Positions 50,537-60,702 of a stretch of 64,000 nucleotides of DNA are shown in pieces. A program made the position numbers and the translations under genes. Location: assembly GCF_018449695.1 (NCBI RefSeq), contig NZ_JAAVUY010000016.1, positions 62,001-126,000 on the forward strand, read 5' to 3'. Numbering within the stretch: position 1 is the first letter of the stretch; every line of letters starts with the position of its first letter. The notes under the pieces are model-generated. The model did not search any database. It was given only the letters and a program-made list of their open reading frames with translations, and had not been told where the DNA came from. Source of the stretch: Bradyrhizobium sp. dw_411. GTDB taxonomy: Bacteria; Pseudomonadota; Alphaproteobacteria; Rhizobiales; Xanthobacteraceae.

Positions 50537-52555
50537 ATGAGCGACAGGCTAAAAGTCAGGTTTTTGACGGTTATCTGGGGCACTCGATACATCGAGGAGT
50601 TCGCGAAGGTGTCGTTGCCGTCATATCTGGCGGCGGGCAACCTTCCGTTCATGGCGGCGGAAACCGATCTCGAAATCGTCGTCATGACTTCGATGGAAAG
50701 CCGGGACAAGTTCGAAGAGCGGGATTACCTCGACAAGCTGAAGGCGTTTTGTACGGTTCGCTACATCCTGATCGACGATCTGATTACCAACGGAAATTAC
50801 GGCGTCACGCTGACACTGGCCTATGCGCGCGGAATTCGCGACAGCGGGCCCGAGCAAACCAATACGCATTTCGTCTTCATGAATTCCGACTTCGTTCTGG
50901 CGGAGGGCTCGCTCAAGACGCTGGTCGCAAAGTTGCGAGAGGGGCATCGCGCCATCATGGCGCCTTCGCTGCGCGCCTGTTCCGAGGCTGTCGTTCCCGT
51001 GCTGATCGATGCAGTCGATCAGGCCAGTGGCACATTGACCATGTCGCCACGGCCGATGGTGCAACTGGCATTCGACAATCTGCATCCCACCGTGATCGGC
51101 AAGACGGTCACGCAGGATTTCGTCACCTGCACCAATCACAATCAGATCTACTGGCAAGTCGACAGGAAGACGCTGCTGGGCCGTTACCATCTGATCTTCA
51201 TGCTGGCGATCAAGCCCGAAGTGCCGATGGGGCTTGTGAACTCCTATTGCGATTACGGGCTCATTCCGGAGCTGGTTCCGTCGGGGGATTTTTCGATCAT
51301 CGACGATTCCGATGGGTTCTTCATGCTCGAGTTGCAATCGGCGGAGCAGGAGAAAGGCTACCTGCGATGTGCATACACGTCGCCGGAACAGATCGCCGCT
51401 GAACTGTCCAGTTGGGCGACGCGCGAACACCGGCGTTTCGCCGAGGTGGATGTCGTTTTCCGATCGGGCGATCTGCCGGCAGGACTGGCGCAAGTTCGCG
51501 CAGAGGCGGCGAGGTTCATGTCGGAGTTGAATCGACACATGACACCGCCGCCGGACCATGTCGATCACTTCTATTGGACCTCAGGGGTTCAGGCGTGGGC
51601 TTCGACCAAATTTCCCGGTGTCGCACCGGTGCTTCCGCCGGAAATTGCCAGTGAGGCCCGGTTGTTTGCTCAGCCCAGCTCGGGTGTGGAAGCTCCCCCC
51701 GCAAGGGATCGATCTGCCGAATTCAGGAGATCGTTGCTCCAGCTCTATACCGCTCTGATCGGATTCGTTCGCCGTAACATCGGGGTCATCCCGGATGTTC
51801 CGATCTGGCACTATCTCTGGCTCGATTCCCGGCTGATTCTGAACTGGATCAACTCGATTGCGGGCCACGCCGGTCAAAAGAATGCGCTGGTATGCGACGA
51901 CACCAGTCCTCTATTGCTTTCGCTGCGAAAGCATATGCCGATCGAACGTCATTTTGGCCTGGAAGAACTTGTATCGGGGGCCGCGATCCCGGCGTCCGGA
52001 TATGACATTTCAGATCAGGCAGCCGGGGCTGGAGACGGCATATTGGCCGATCAAAAGTTCGATCATATCCTGGTGCATGTCCGCCGGACAGAACTGCCGA
52101 ATTTGCGGAAAGCGCTGGAGTGGGCTGAGAAGTGCATCAAGCCTGATGGGACCATCGCGGTTTATATCGAGAACCGCAGTGCGGAAGATTATGAAGGTAA
52201 TTTTTCAATCGAACTGGCGCAGTCGGTCCAGAACCTGCTACCTGTAAACTGGCTCGGGCTTCGGTTGAACGCCAGTTTTGCCGGGGGCAGGGTCAAGCGC
52301 CGGTTGAGGTCGAGGGAACGATTCCTGTTCCGCTTTATGTGGCCTTCGTCAGCCGCAAGATTGCCGCTGGCGATGTTTGCGGGATTGTTGTGGTCGGCGG
52401 TCGCAGCGCTGACAACCGTAAACAACTTTCGGCTGAGGAACCGGTCGTCAGAATGTCTGGATTATTGTAGCAGCGCCTTGCTGTGTCTGAACGGTCTCCC
52501 CGAGGGCGGTGCCATGACAGCATCGCCATCCGAGGCGCGGCGCACCGCAGCGTAG
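50537..52555 (+). CDS. Large glycosyltransferase-like protein of unknown specificity
   Basis: A 672-residue protein. The N-terminal part (1-about 300) resembles nucleotide-sugar-transferase folds: VRFLTVIWGTRYIEEFAKVS, then HFVFMNSDFVLAEGSLKTLV, where the D-x-D-like NSD would bind metal and sugar nucleotide. A middle region and a second domain follow (HYLWLDSRLILNWINSI to about 590, with FDHILVHVRRTELPNLRKAL and CIKPDGTIAVYIENR resembling a methyltransferase C-lobe). A hydrophobic helix lies near 610-630. ATG 50537 is preferred; ATG 50522 is possible. It may be a bifunctional glycan enzyme, but I cannot name it. Confidence 0.6.
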   Translation: MSDRLKVRFLTVIWGTRYIEEFAKVSLPSYLAAGNLPFMAAETDLEIVVMTSMESRDKFEERDYLDKLKAFCTVRYILIDDLITNGNYGVTLTLAYARGIRDSGPEQTNTHFVFMNSDFVLAEGSLKTLVAKLREGHRAIMAPSLRACSEAVVPVLIDAVDQASGTLTMSPRPMVQLAFDNLHPTVIGKTVTQDFVTCTNHNQIYWQVDRKTLLGRYHLIFMLAIKPEVPMGLVNSYCDYGLIPELVPSGDFSIIDDSDGFFMLELQSAEQEKGYLRCAYTSPEQIAAELSSWATREHRRFAEVDVVFRSGDLPAGLAQVRAEAARFMSELNRHMTPPPDHVDHFYWTSGVQAWASTKFPGVAPVLPPEIASEARLFAQPSSGVEAPPARDRSAEFRRSLLQLYTALIGFVRRNIGVIPDVPIWHYLWLDSRLILNWINSIAGHAGQKNALVCDDTSPLLLSLRKHMPIERHFGLEELVSGAAIPASGYDISDQAAGAGDGILADQKFDHILVHVRRTELPNLRKALEWAEKCIKPDGTIAVYIENRSAEDYEGNFSIELAQSVQNLLPVNWLGLRLNASFAGGRVKRRLRSRERFLFRFMWPSSAARLPLAMFAGLLWSAVAALTTVNNFRLRNRSSECLDYCSSALLCLNGLPEGGAMTASPSEARRTAA

Positions 52556-52926
52556 AGCAGTGGATACCAGTTCGCGTGAAGAAAACGCGTCAAAACAAAA
52601 GGGTGGAGGCTTATCGGCTCTGCTTCAATCAGAACCGATAAACCTCTAGCAAAATCAGGTCCGGGTGCAGCGAACCCTCGCGCTTTTCGCCGTGGGGCAG
52701 AGGCAGGCTGAAAATCGCTTGAAGCGGCAATCCTGGGACGCGGGTTCGATTGCCACGCACTTTGCGTCCCGTTGCCCGATCGGCTGAGATTTGCCGGCTG
52801 CGGCATCGCCTGTCAGACAATCCAATAAATTCGCGTTCTTAGGGGTTTGTTAACCCTATTTTACCTACTTCATTATATAATGAATCTCGAATCACATATT
52901 GCTCTCGTCAACCTGGAGCGGCTGCA
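52556..52926. other. Intergenic region with AT-rich promoter-like block
   Basis: No gene seen in these 371 bases. A hairpin GGGTT-TGTT-AACCC followed by TATTTT (52843-52862) could terminate transcripts, and just after it a perfect 12-base palindrome CATTATATAATG (52871-52882) lies in the most AT-rich block of the area, 45 bases before the next start; it may be an operator or part of a promoter. Confidence 0.45.
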
Positions 52927-53319
52927 ATGTCGGATTTTCTAGACACTGCGGGTTTGGTTGTTGCGTTGTTGTGTACCCAACTGGTCTTCACCTTGTACGG
53001 CGCCGGCGTAAGGCGGCCGTTTGGGCATCTTCCAAGAATCCCGGACGTTCCTCGCTACCTGTGGCGCGCGCGCAAAGCGGTCATGGCGCTGGACTCCGTC
53101 TTCGCACTATTTGTGTTCGTCATGATGCTCAGTTTGTTCAGCCGCATGAACGGGTTTGCGTTTATCTTTTTCTCGGGCGTGTTCTTTGTGCTGGGAGAAG
53201 CGCTCACCTACAAGATCCGACTGGTGCCTTCCTTCTTCGCGTCTCTGGTTCTTGCCGCTCTTGCGGTGACGCTCGTTTGGCCAGGTGTACCGGCGACGCT
53301 GATCGTCGCTGCAGGCTAG
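52927..53319 (+). CDS. Small polytopic membrane protein
   Basis: A 130-residue protein with about four hydrophobic helices (AGLVVALLCTQLVFTLYGAG; DSVFALFVFVMMLSLF; GFAFIFFSGVFFVLGEAL; SFFASLVLAALAVTLVW). I recognise no family. CTGGAGCGG precedes the ATG by 6-8 bases. It sits alone between two transcription blocks. Confidence 0.6.
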   Translation: MSDFLDTAGLVVALLCTQLVFTLYGAGVRRPFGHLPRIPDVPRYLWRARKAVMALDSVFALFVFVMMLSLFSRMNGFAFIFFSGVFFVLGEALTYKIRLVPSFFASLVLAALAVTLVWPGVPATLIVAAG

Positions 53320-53609
53320 CGCGTCGAATCTCCCGGTAGCGGCGATCATTATCGCCATTGCGCCAATCTCGGCGATTGCGCGGGAAAGACCTTGGGCTGT
53401 ACCCCACCCGAGGTTTATCGATGAAAAACAACTCGTTATTGCGATGTACTTCCATGCTGAGCTGTGGAGAACCAGAGGTTGTCCAAGCATTGATCGGCAC
53501 GGGAGTTTAAGGGAAGCTGGGAAAGCGGCATGGCGGATCGAATCAGTTCGGAGTGAAATCCGTCAGGCTCCGTGTCCGGTTTCGGTTGGTCCGCGAGGCC
53601 TTGCATTAA

Positions 53610-56600
53610 ATGTCGATCAAAGTTCGCTTCGACTTGAATATCTCGGAAGTCCCCGCCGAGGTCGCGCCCGCGGCCGGTTTGGTCGATTACGACATTGATG
53701 CCGGCTACGGAGAAACCGGCTGGCAAATTCCGGGATCGCACGATCTCGGCCCGTCAGTCCTATCCTCACTTGTTTCCCCGGGCGATCCGGGGACTGTGCT
53801 TGCCGCGACCGGCGGTGATGAGTCCGCCAACGTCAGTGAAGGCGTGTCAGCCTACTTGTTCGCCTCGTCTGACGGCTCATTGGATCCGGCGCGTCTGGCG
53901 GTGGCTTCCCTTGATGTGCCTGTCAACGAACACAGCATGGGTTCTGGTGGCGTCATCGGGCAAGACGTTAATGGCGGCTATCCCAGCACCGGTCTCCATA
54001 TAGCCCCGCCCATCGACCGCAGTTTCGTGGCGACATCGGCCGCTTTGTTCGCTCTGACGCCGCCGGTACCTGCGATAGCCACTCTGGCGAGCCTGACGCC
54101 GGCTCTCTTCGGGATTCACGGCGCGGAAGCCGGTATTGGCCCTGGCGGTGCTGCCGGAGCCGTCGTCCCACAGCAAATATCTCACGCTGGATCGGATGCA
54201 ACTGCGCTCGCCGGGAGCGCGGCCGTTCCAATGAGCCTGGAGAATTCAGAAACAGGATCGCCTATCGCCAACGCCGGCGTCGGGTCGGGCGGCGCGACCG
54301 CGGCCCAGGTGCGGCAGGCGCTCGACGAGAGTGGCTCGAGCGGCACCGGCGCCGGCATCAAGGTCGGCGTACTCTCGGACAGCTTCAACGATCTCGGCGG
54401 CGCTGTCGCCGACGAGGCGAATGGCGCGCTGCCGTCCGCCTCCAATATCCAGGTGATCAGTGATCTCGCTTCGGGCGGCACCGATGAAGGCCGCGCGATG
54501 ATGCAGATCATCCACGACATCGCGCCCGGCGCCAGCCTCGCATTCTACACTGCATTCAACAGCGAGCAGGATTTTGCCAACGGTATTCTTGCGCTGGCGG
54601 CCGCGGGCTCCAAGGTCATCGTCGACGATGTGAGCTATAGCGATGAGCCGTTCTTCCAGAACGGCGTGGTGGCGCAGGCGATCCAGACCGTGGAAGCGGA
54701 AGGCGTCACTTACGTTACCGCGGCCGGCAATGACGGCAGCAACGGTTACCAGGCCGCCTGGACGCCGATATCGGGGTCGTTCGACGGAACGTTCTTTACG
54801 GATGCGGAAAGTTTCGGGGGCAGTGGCATCCAGACCGTCACGATAAATACCGAAGGAACCGGGGCTACCGTTCCTTTGGTGCTGGAATGGGATCAGCCCT
54901 ACGGTGCGGCTACCGCCGATCTGCAGGTTCTGGTTTTTCATAATGGCACCCTGATCGGCCAATATTCGAACCGGAACTCCGGCCAGGAACTCAACAACCC
55001 CCTGGTGATGGTGCCGTTCAGCGCTTCGGGGACTTACCAGATCGCAATCGAGAATCTGTCCGGGCCCAATCCCGGCCTGATCAAGGAGATTACCGAGGGC
55101 GACGGTCTACCGGCGACGATCAGCGGTGCGAATGCCGGCACTGTCGTCGGCCACGCCATGACACCCGGCGCCATCTCCGCAGGCGCGGTGAGTGTCGCCG
55201 CTACGCCGGCCTTTGGCTTCAATCCCGCGATCAACGAAAGCTTCTCGTCATCGGGAGCCGGGAGCGAGCTTTTGTTCGCCAACAACGGCACGAGACTGTC
55301 TTCGCCTGATGTGCTCAGCCCGGTGACGGTCTCCGGCCTGGACGATATCGCGACGACGGTTATCGGAAACCTCGGCGATTTCTACGGCACCTCGGCGGCG
55401 TCGGCGAGCCTGGCCGGCGTTGCCGCGCTGATCTTGTCGGCCAATCCGACCCTGACCCCGGCGCAGGTCGAACTGATCATGGAGGAGAGCGCGCTGCCGA
55501 TGGCGAACTCGGCCGTGAGTGGGGCAGGGCTGGTACAGGTCGATCCGGCCGTCGCCGACGCGCTTAATTTCAACTTGAATTTGAGACTCATTGGCGCAGG
55601 TGATTTCAAGGCGGGTGGCAACGCAAATCTTGCCTGGCAGGACGGAAGCGGCGTGGTGCTCTGGCTCGGCAGTGGCACTGGATTGACCGAGTCCGTTGTT
55701 CCCGGCGCATCGATGGGCGCGGCCTGGACCGCGGATGGCGTCGGAGATTTCAACGGCGACGGAAATGCCGATCTGCTGTGGACCAACGCCAGTGGACAGG
55801 CCGCAATTTGGGAAATGAATGGCTCCAGCCTTGCAGGCTTTGGCGTCTCCGCCGGCCAGATGGGGACTGCCTGGCAAGTTGCCGGCATTGGTGATTTCAA
55901 CGCTGACGGCCATTCGGATATTTTGTGGACGAACTCCTCCGGGCAGGCGGCGGTCTGGACCATGAATGGGACCGCGCTCGCTGGCTTCGCCGTTTCGAAT
56001 GGCGCGATGGGGTCCGCATGGCACGTCGTCGCGGTCGGCGACTTCAACGCCGACGGCCACAGCGATGTGCTGTGGGAAAGCACGTCAGGGGCTTTTGCGA
56101 CCTGGGAAATGAACGGCGCGAATCTTTCGGGATTTTTCGCAAATGTCGGTCAGGTCGGTCCCGGCTGGGAAGTTGCCGGTGTCGGACATTTCAGCGGCGC
56201 CGCGGACAGCACGTCCGATATTGTCGTGGTGAATAGCCTTACCAACCAGGTGCAGATTTGGCAGATGGCAAACGGCGTGATCGCCGACGTCATCAACCCT
56301 TCCGGACTGTACGGAATGGAGTGGCACCTCGCGGCCGTCGGCAATTTCGCCGGTGACGCCAACAGCGATCTGTTGTGGATCAGTACCAGCGGCGCCGCCA
56401 GCCTTTGGGAGATCCAGGGCTCGTCCGTCCATGCGGTCTCCCTGAGCGCCCCGATGGGCCCCAATCTGCAACTGAGCAGTTCGGTAACGGTTTCCTCGGT
56501 GCAACTCAATGACGCGGCGGGTCAGCAGGCAGATTTGCTCGGCGGCGCTGTAACGTTCACCGGGACGATTGCCGCAGGCGCGACGCTCGAATTGACCGCT

Positions 56601-57488
56601 GCCTCTTCCGAAGCGATAAGCTTCGGCGGCTCGACGGGTACGCTGATACTCGACCATTCTGCCACATTCAGCGGGGAAATATTTAATCTTGCCGGCAACG
56701 GCAATTTATCCAGCTCGGATCAAATCGATCTGAAAGACATCGCGTTCGGGCCAGACACGGTGAGTGCGTTCATCGGCAATTCCACCGGAGGCACGTTGAC
56801 GATCACCGATGCCCAAGGTCACGTCGCAAACATCCTGCTGGCCGGCAATTACACGGATTCCACGTTTTCACTCTCCAGCGACGGAAATGGCGGCACCATC
56901 GCGATCGATCCGCCGGCCGCGAATGCCGCCAGCGGCACGTTGTCGTTCAACGAAACCGATTCCGTGAGCACGCCGACCGCGAGCGTCTCGCCGCATAATG
57001 GCGGGGCCGGCTACCTCGGTAGTTTCACCGTGGATGCTGTCGATACCGCCAGCGGACAGGAGACGATAGGGTGGCATTTTAATTTTGATTCCGGCCCTGC
57101 TGTCCAGACGATTACCCAGTCTTACGATGTGACCGTTGCGGCCCATCAGGCCAACGGCACGAACAGTACTGTGTCGCAGACGATCGCTGTGACGATCGGA
57201 GGATCGGGCCCGGACACATTCGTGTTCAAGCCGGGCTTCGGCACCGATGTCATTGCGAACGCCAAAGGCTCGGACACGATCGAGCTGGATGGGTTCGCAT
57301 CGGTCGCCAACGCTGGCCAGTTGCAGACGCTTTTGACCGAGGCCCAGGCGGGGGTGTCCCAATCGCTGTTTCAGGCCGTTAATGGCGGCCACGATACAAT
57401 GATCAACCTCGGTAACCACGACAGCATCATGCTGGCCAACGTCAAGATCGCCGACTTGCATGCCAGCAACTTCATCATTCATGCATGA
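53610..57488 (+). CDS. Large secreted subtilisin-like protease with FG-GAP repeats
   Basis: A 1292-residue protein with no N-terminal signal peptide. An Ala/Gly-rich N-terminal 230 residues precede an S8 peptidase domain with Asp257 (GVLSDSFND), His302 (QIIHDIAPG) and Ser595 (YGTSAAS). Residues about 660-940 hold five or six FG-GAP/VCBS-like repeats (GDFNGDGNADLLWTNASG; GDFNADGHSDILWTNSSG). A beta-rich region with VCBS-type repeats follows, and the acidic C-terminus (DTFVFKPGFGTDVIANAKGS ... NFIIHA) resembles type I secretion signals. It is probably exported by a T1SS encoded elsewhere and processes or attaches to surface material. It lies inside the glycan-type region. No clear ribosome-binding site precedes the ATG. 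Confidence 0.85.
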   Translation: MSIKVRFDLNISEVPAEVAPAAGLVDYDIDAGYGETGWQIPGSHDLGPSVLSSLVSPGDPGTVLAATGGDESANVSEGVSAYLFASSDGSLDPARLAVASLDVPVNEHSMGSGGVIGQDVNGGYPSTGLHIAPPIDRSFVATSAALFALTPPVPAIATLASLTPALFGIHGAEAGIGPGGAAGAVVPQQISHAGSDATALAGSAAVPMSLENSETGSPIANAGVGSGGATAAQVRQALDESGSSGTGAGIKVGVLSDSFNDLGGAVADEANGALPSASNIQVISDLASGGTDEGRAMMQIIHDIAPGASLAFYTAFNSEQDFANGILALAAAGSKVIVDDVSYSDEPFFQNGVVAQAIQTVEAEGVTYVTAAGNDGSNGYQAAWTPISGSFDGTFFTDAESFGGSGIQTVTINTEGTGATVPLVLEWDQPYGAATADLQVLVFHNGTLIGQYSNRNSGQELNNPLVMVPFSASGTYQIAIENLSGPNPGLIKEITEGDGLPATISGANAGTVVGHAMTPGAISAGAVSVAATPAFGFNPAINESFSSSGAGSELLFANNGTRLSSPDVLSPVTVSGLDDIATTVIGNLGDFYGTSAASASLAGVAALILSANPTLTPAQVELIMEESALPMANSAVSGAGLVQVDPAVADALNFNLNLRLIGAGDFKAGGNANLAWQDGSGVVLWLGSGTGLTESVVPGASMGAAWTADGVGDFNGDGNADLLWTNASGQAAIWEMNGSSLAGFGVSAGQMGTAWQVAGIGDFNADGHSDILWTNSSGQAAVWTMNGTALAGFAVSNGAMGSAWHVVAVGDFNADGHSDVLWESTSGAFATWEMNGANLSGFFANVGQVGPGWEVAGVGHFSGAADSTSDIVVVNSLTNQVQIWQMANGVIADVINPSGLYGMEWHLAAVGNFAGDANSDLLWISTSGAASLWEIQGSSVHAVSLSAPMGPNLQLSSSVTVSSVQLNDAAGQQADLLGGAVTFTGTIAAGATLELTAASSEAISFGGSTGTLILDHSATFSGEIFNLAGNGNLSSSDQIDLKDIAFGPDTVSAFIGNSTGGTLTITDAQGHVANILLAGNYTDSTFSLSSDGNGGTIAIDPPAANAASGTLSFNETDSVSTPTASVSPHNGGAGYLGSFTVDAVDTASGQETIGWHFNFDSGPAVQTITQSYDVTVAAHQANGTNSTVSQTIAVTIGGSGPDTFVFKPGFGTDVIANAKGSDTIELDGFASVANAGQLQTLLTEAQAGVSQSLFQAVNGGHDTMINLGNHDSIMLANVKIADLHASNFIIHA

Positions 57489-57878
57489 CGGTTTTCGTAC
57501 GTTGGCCATGACGGACGGCACGGCAATCGCCGCCGCGCCCGATTTTTCCCGACTTGGCGTGAAGCCGGCGCTGCCAGCTTGGGGCGGGCTGAAACGAAAC
57601 GGTGCCGTTCCAACCATTGCCTTCCCGGAACTGGAGAAAGAACAAAGTGGTTGGCGACAGCCGGACGGGGCGCACTGCATTGACAAGTCGTTGCGCCCAA
57701 ATGTATTCCTGAAATCAACAATATCCCGCCACCGAACCATCGAAAACGGTCAGTGCGTCTCCCGCCAGATTCATGGCTGCAAATTTTGCTGATCAATAAT
57801 AATCCTGAACCGCTACTCACCATGCGCGTGGGTGGCATTCGATAGCCTCGATCCGCAACCGGAAGCAAACGTGTCGCT
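57489..57878. other. Intergenic region after the protease
   Basis: No credible gene in these 390 bases. A frame of about 100 codons that starts within the protease stop (near 57481) lacks family features and a ribosome-binding site. No intrinsic terminator was recognised. Confidence 0.4.
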
Positions 57879-60044
57879 ATGGTAGACGAAACGAACGCGC
57901 GGTACGGGGCCTTTTCTTCGCTCGCAATCGTTTTTATTTTGATCCTCTGGATATGGACTTTACTTCCACAAGGCCTCTTTACAGGCACGGACGGTCGCCT
58001 TTACAGGGCGATGATCGCGCAGACGATTGCCTTGGGCGATATCTTTTCGACGACGAACATTAACTACGTCCAGGGCGGGTTCAATCAGGCCCTGCCGATG
58101 AATGTCGCATTCGGCTTGAGCTATTTGCCATTCGCGATTTTTTCGGAGACCAATGCGAGATTTGTAGCCTCCGCGATCGCCCTGTTTTTCCATATGGCTT
58201 CGTCGGCATGGGTATCGCGCCTGGTCGGCGTTCCGCCGATGCTGATACCCATCAGTGTGCTTACCGCGCTCCTGTTGCAGATCTACCCGTTTCAGTACGA
58301 ATTTTCGACTACCGTTCAATTCCTCATCAATCCCGGTGTATTCTTCTCGATCGCCCAGTTCACTCTTGTGGTCGGAGTGCTCCTGACCAAACGCTTTGGT
58401 GCTGTAGCGCTGTTTGCGAAATACGTCATTGTAACGGTGTTGCTGGCATGGGCGGCGATATCGGATACTTTGTGGTTCGCGCTGAATTTGATTTTTTTCG
58501 CGCCATTCCTGCTGACCGCGGTTATGTCGCACCCCTGGCGAATGGCATTGATCCACGGATGCTTGTTACTCGGCGCTTTCGTAATCTTGTGGATACTGGG
58601 ACCTCTGCAGTACGTATTCGTCGTAATGCAGGCCAATGCGCGCAGTATTTTCGCTTCGGAAATTGGTCGGGGCGACGTCGATTTTTCCCTCACCTCATCC
58701 TTGTTTGCAAGCCGGCTTGGTCTGTCGATCTACCTCCTGATCTTCGCGGCTTGTCTGGTCGGGCTGTTCATGCGCCGGCGGATCCTGTTTCTGTTCTGCG
58801 GTACGGTCCTGGCATATTTGGCCATTCTCGTTGTCGGAAGCGCCATCTATATCGCGGCGGGCGAACGCTGGGCATTTCCGGCACCGATTTATATTGAAAC
58901 GGGAACCTTGCATCTGATGTGCGCAGCAGCCTTTGCGGTGCTGGGACGCGCCCTTGGCTTGACGATGCAAGCAACGCGAAAGCCCGCTGCGCGTGCCGCG
59001 GTCATCATGGCTGCGCTGGTATTTCTTGTAACCCCGCCAGCCTTTGTCGCCTACTACGCCGTTCGAATCGTCCCGGAGCGAGCTGGTATTTACAAGGAAG
59101 ATTTAGCTGACGAGAAGAATATCTCCGGCATCTTGCGCGCCGAAAGCGGGCTTGACGATTTCCGCAAGACCAGGCTTTGGGCCGGTAGCATAGCATTTGG
59201 GTGTTGCACGCCAGGCTATGCGACGGATCAATGGCTCCAGGGCGTGCCGACCGCGAACGAATATGGTCAACTCACGCCTCCATGGCCGTACGTGCTTGGA
59301 TCACGGCTGGCATTTCCCAAAGACATGACGCCCAGGATCAACGGCACACCATTCCTGCTTTTTAACGCCAATATCTATCGATCGCTTGGTAGCCGCATTT
59401 TCTTGACGCCTGATCCGGTCAGTGACGCCCAGCTCGATCTTGTCCGCACCATCGACGTCGTCAAATTTGCTCCCGAGGCACGAGCGCTGTTGAACGAAGT
59501 GTCCTCCCTCCTTGTTTATCGTTTCCGCGCTCCCCAGCCGGTGCTATCGCCCACGCAGGTGCATTTGGCGGGCACATGGGAGGAAGTACTCAAGGTATTT
59601 TCCGATCCGGCGTTCGACGTCCGGCGCGATGTCGCGCTGTCAACCCCGATCGGGTCTCAACTTCGGCCCGCTCTCTCAGCTACTTTGACGGCTGTAGATG
59701 GACGACTACGGGTGGATGTCGATACCGACGGCCCATCTCTCATCGTGCTTCCAATCCATTTTTCAACATGCTGGCACACGACCTCGATCGATAGCCCCCA
59801 ATTGCTGAATGCGAATGGCGGTTTTGTGGGCTTTGTGGCACCCAAATCCACAAGCGTTATGTTGGAGTTCGGCTTGTCGGTGTGGAATTCCAAGTGCCGG
59901 CGGGACGATCTGGTGTATTGGCGCCAACAAGCAGCAACGATACCGCCCCGGGTCTCGTCTGCGGCGCCATTGTCTTTTGGTCAGGACTTCCTGCATCGGG
60001 GCGTGGATGCCTTCGACCAGATGGTATTGAGGGCCAAATGGTAA
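57879..60044 (+). CDS. Large polytopic membrane protein, GT-C-like
   Basis: A 721-residue protein with about ten helices in the first 400 residues (for example IVFILILWIWTLLPQG, MLIPISVLTALLLQIYPFQY, LLIFAACLVGLFM), a loop after helix 1 with TGTDGRLYRA that might hold catalytic acids, and a 300-residue extracytoplasmic C-terminus. This layout fits lipid-linked-sugar GT-C glycosyltransferases or related oligosaccharide-processing proteins, but no diagnostic motif is seen. The stop overlaps the start of the next gene by 7 bases. Confidence 0.6.
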   Translation: MVDETNARYGAFSSLAIVFILILWIWTLLPQGLFTGTDGRLYRAMIAQTIALGDIFSTTNINYVQGGFNQALPMNVAFGLSYLPFAIFSETNARFVASAIALFFHMASSAWVSRLVGVPPMLIPISVLTALLLQIYPFQYEFSTTVQFLINPGVFFSIAQFTLVVGVLLTKRFGAVALFAKYVIVTVLLAWAAISDTLWFALNLIFFAPFLLTAVMSHPWRMALIHGCLLLGAFVILWILGPLQYVFVVMQANARSIFASEIGRGDVDFSLTSSLFASRLGLSIYLLIFAACLVGLFMRRRILFLFCGTVLAYLAILVVGSAIYIAAGERWAFPAPIYIETGTLHLMCAAAFAVLGRALGLTMQATRKPAARAAVIMAALVFLVTPPAFVAYYAVRIVPERAGIYKEDLADEKNISGILRAESGLDDFRKTRLWAGSIAFGCCTPGYATDQWLQGVPTANEYGQLTPPWPYVLGSRLAFPKDMTPRINGTPFLLFNANIYRSLGSRIFLTPDPVSDAQLDLVRTIDVVKFAPEARALLNEVSSLLVYRFRAPQPVLSPTQVHLAGTWEEVLKVFSDPAFDVRRDVALSTPIGSQLRPALSATLTAVDGRLRVDVDTDGPSLIVLPIHFSTCWHTTSIDSPQLLNANGGFVGFVAPKSTSVMLEFGLSVWNSKCRRDDLVYWRQQAATIPPRVSSAAPLSFGQDFLHRGVDAFDQMVLRAKW

Positions 60045-60601
60045 GCGACGGATTGCCCTTGATGAACTTGAGCGATGGGCGCTGGGCACGCTTTCGGACG
60101 ACGATCGTTGCCCTCATTCCGATCGCAGCTATCGGCGCCATCTTTTTCGCCGGGTGGCTTTCTCTTGCCGCCTACCGGAATAATTTGTTCGATCGGATTG
60201 CCTTCGTTGCACCGGCACCGGCTCAAAAAGTCATGATTGATGATGCCGTAGGCCGCGTCCGTTTTTTCCAGGAGTTGGCTGTCAATTTGATCAAGGAAGG
60301 AAACAGCGCCAGCGCTCCTGCCGAGCTCATGCAGATCGCCGTCAAGCGCGCTCCGCCAAATTTTTTAGTTACCACCTCGCCGTGGAAAACCGAACTTGCA
60401 TTCGCTCGATATGGTGTTCTGTTTGCGGTCAATTTTCCGACGAAATTCGAGCTATGTCAGCTCTTCATCAGACGTCTCCAGCAAGAGGGCTTTCGCGTAG
60501 TCCTCAACGGCCAGGATATCGACGCGACGCGACCCAGGTGCGGACCCTCGAACTCGCTCGCGGCGGTCGTTTATGACGGAAATCAACCGGCACCGAAATA
60601 G
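60038..60601 (+). CDS. Single-helix membrane protein coupled to the GT-C-like gene
   Basis: A 187-residue protein with one N-terminal helix (IVALIPIAAIGAIFFAGWLSLAA, residues 22-44) and an extracytoplasmic domain of about 140 residues of unknown fold. GAGGG lies 5 bases before ATG 60038, inside the end of the preceding gene (7-base overlap), indicating translational coupling and a shared task. A longer frame from 59882 lies wholly within that gene and is not used. Confidence 0.6.
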   Translation: MVSDGLPLMNLSDGRWARFRTTIVALIPIAAIGAIFFAGWLSLAAYRNNLFDRIAFVAPAPAQKVMIDDAVGRVRFFQELAVNLIKEGNSASAPAELMQIAVKRAPPNFLVTTSPWKTELAFARYGVLFAVNFPTKFELCQLFIRRLQQEGFRVVLNGQDIDATRPRCGPSNSLAAVVYDGNQPAPK

Positions 60602-60702
60602 GGCTGCCCGCAGAGCAATACCGCGAAAATCACGCCGGCATATTCGGCTGTGTGGACCTCGTCGCGGGCGTCGCGATATGCTTATGTGCTTGAAAGATCC
60701 AT

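Noticed and set aside
57482-57792. Frame of about 100 codons starting in the protease stop codon
   Set aside because: No ribosome-binding site, no domain and random-looking composition.
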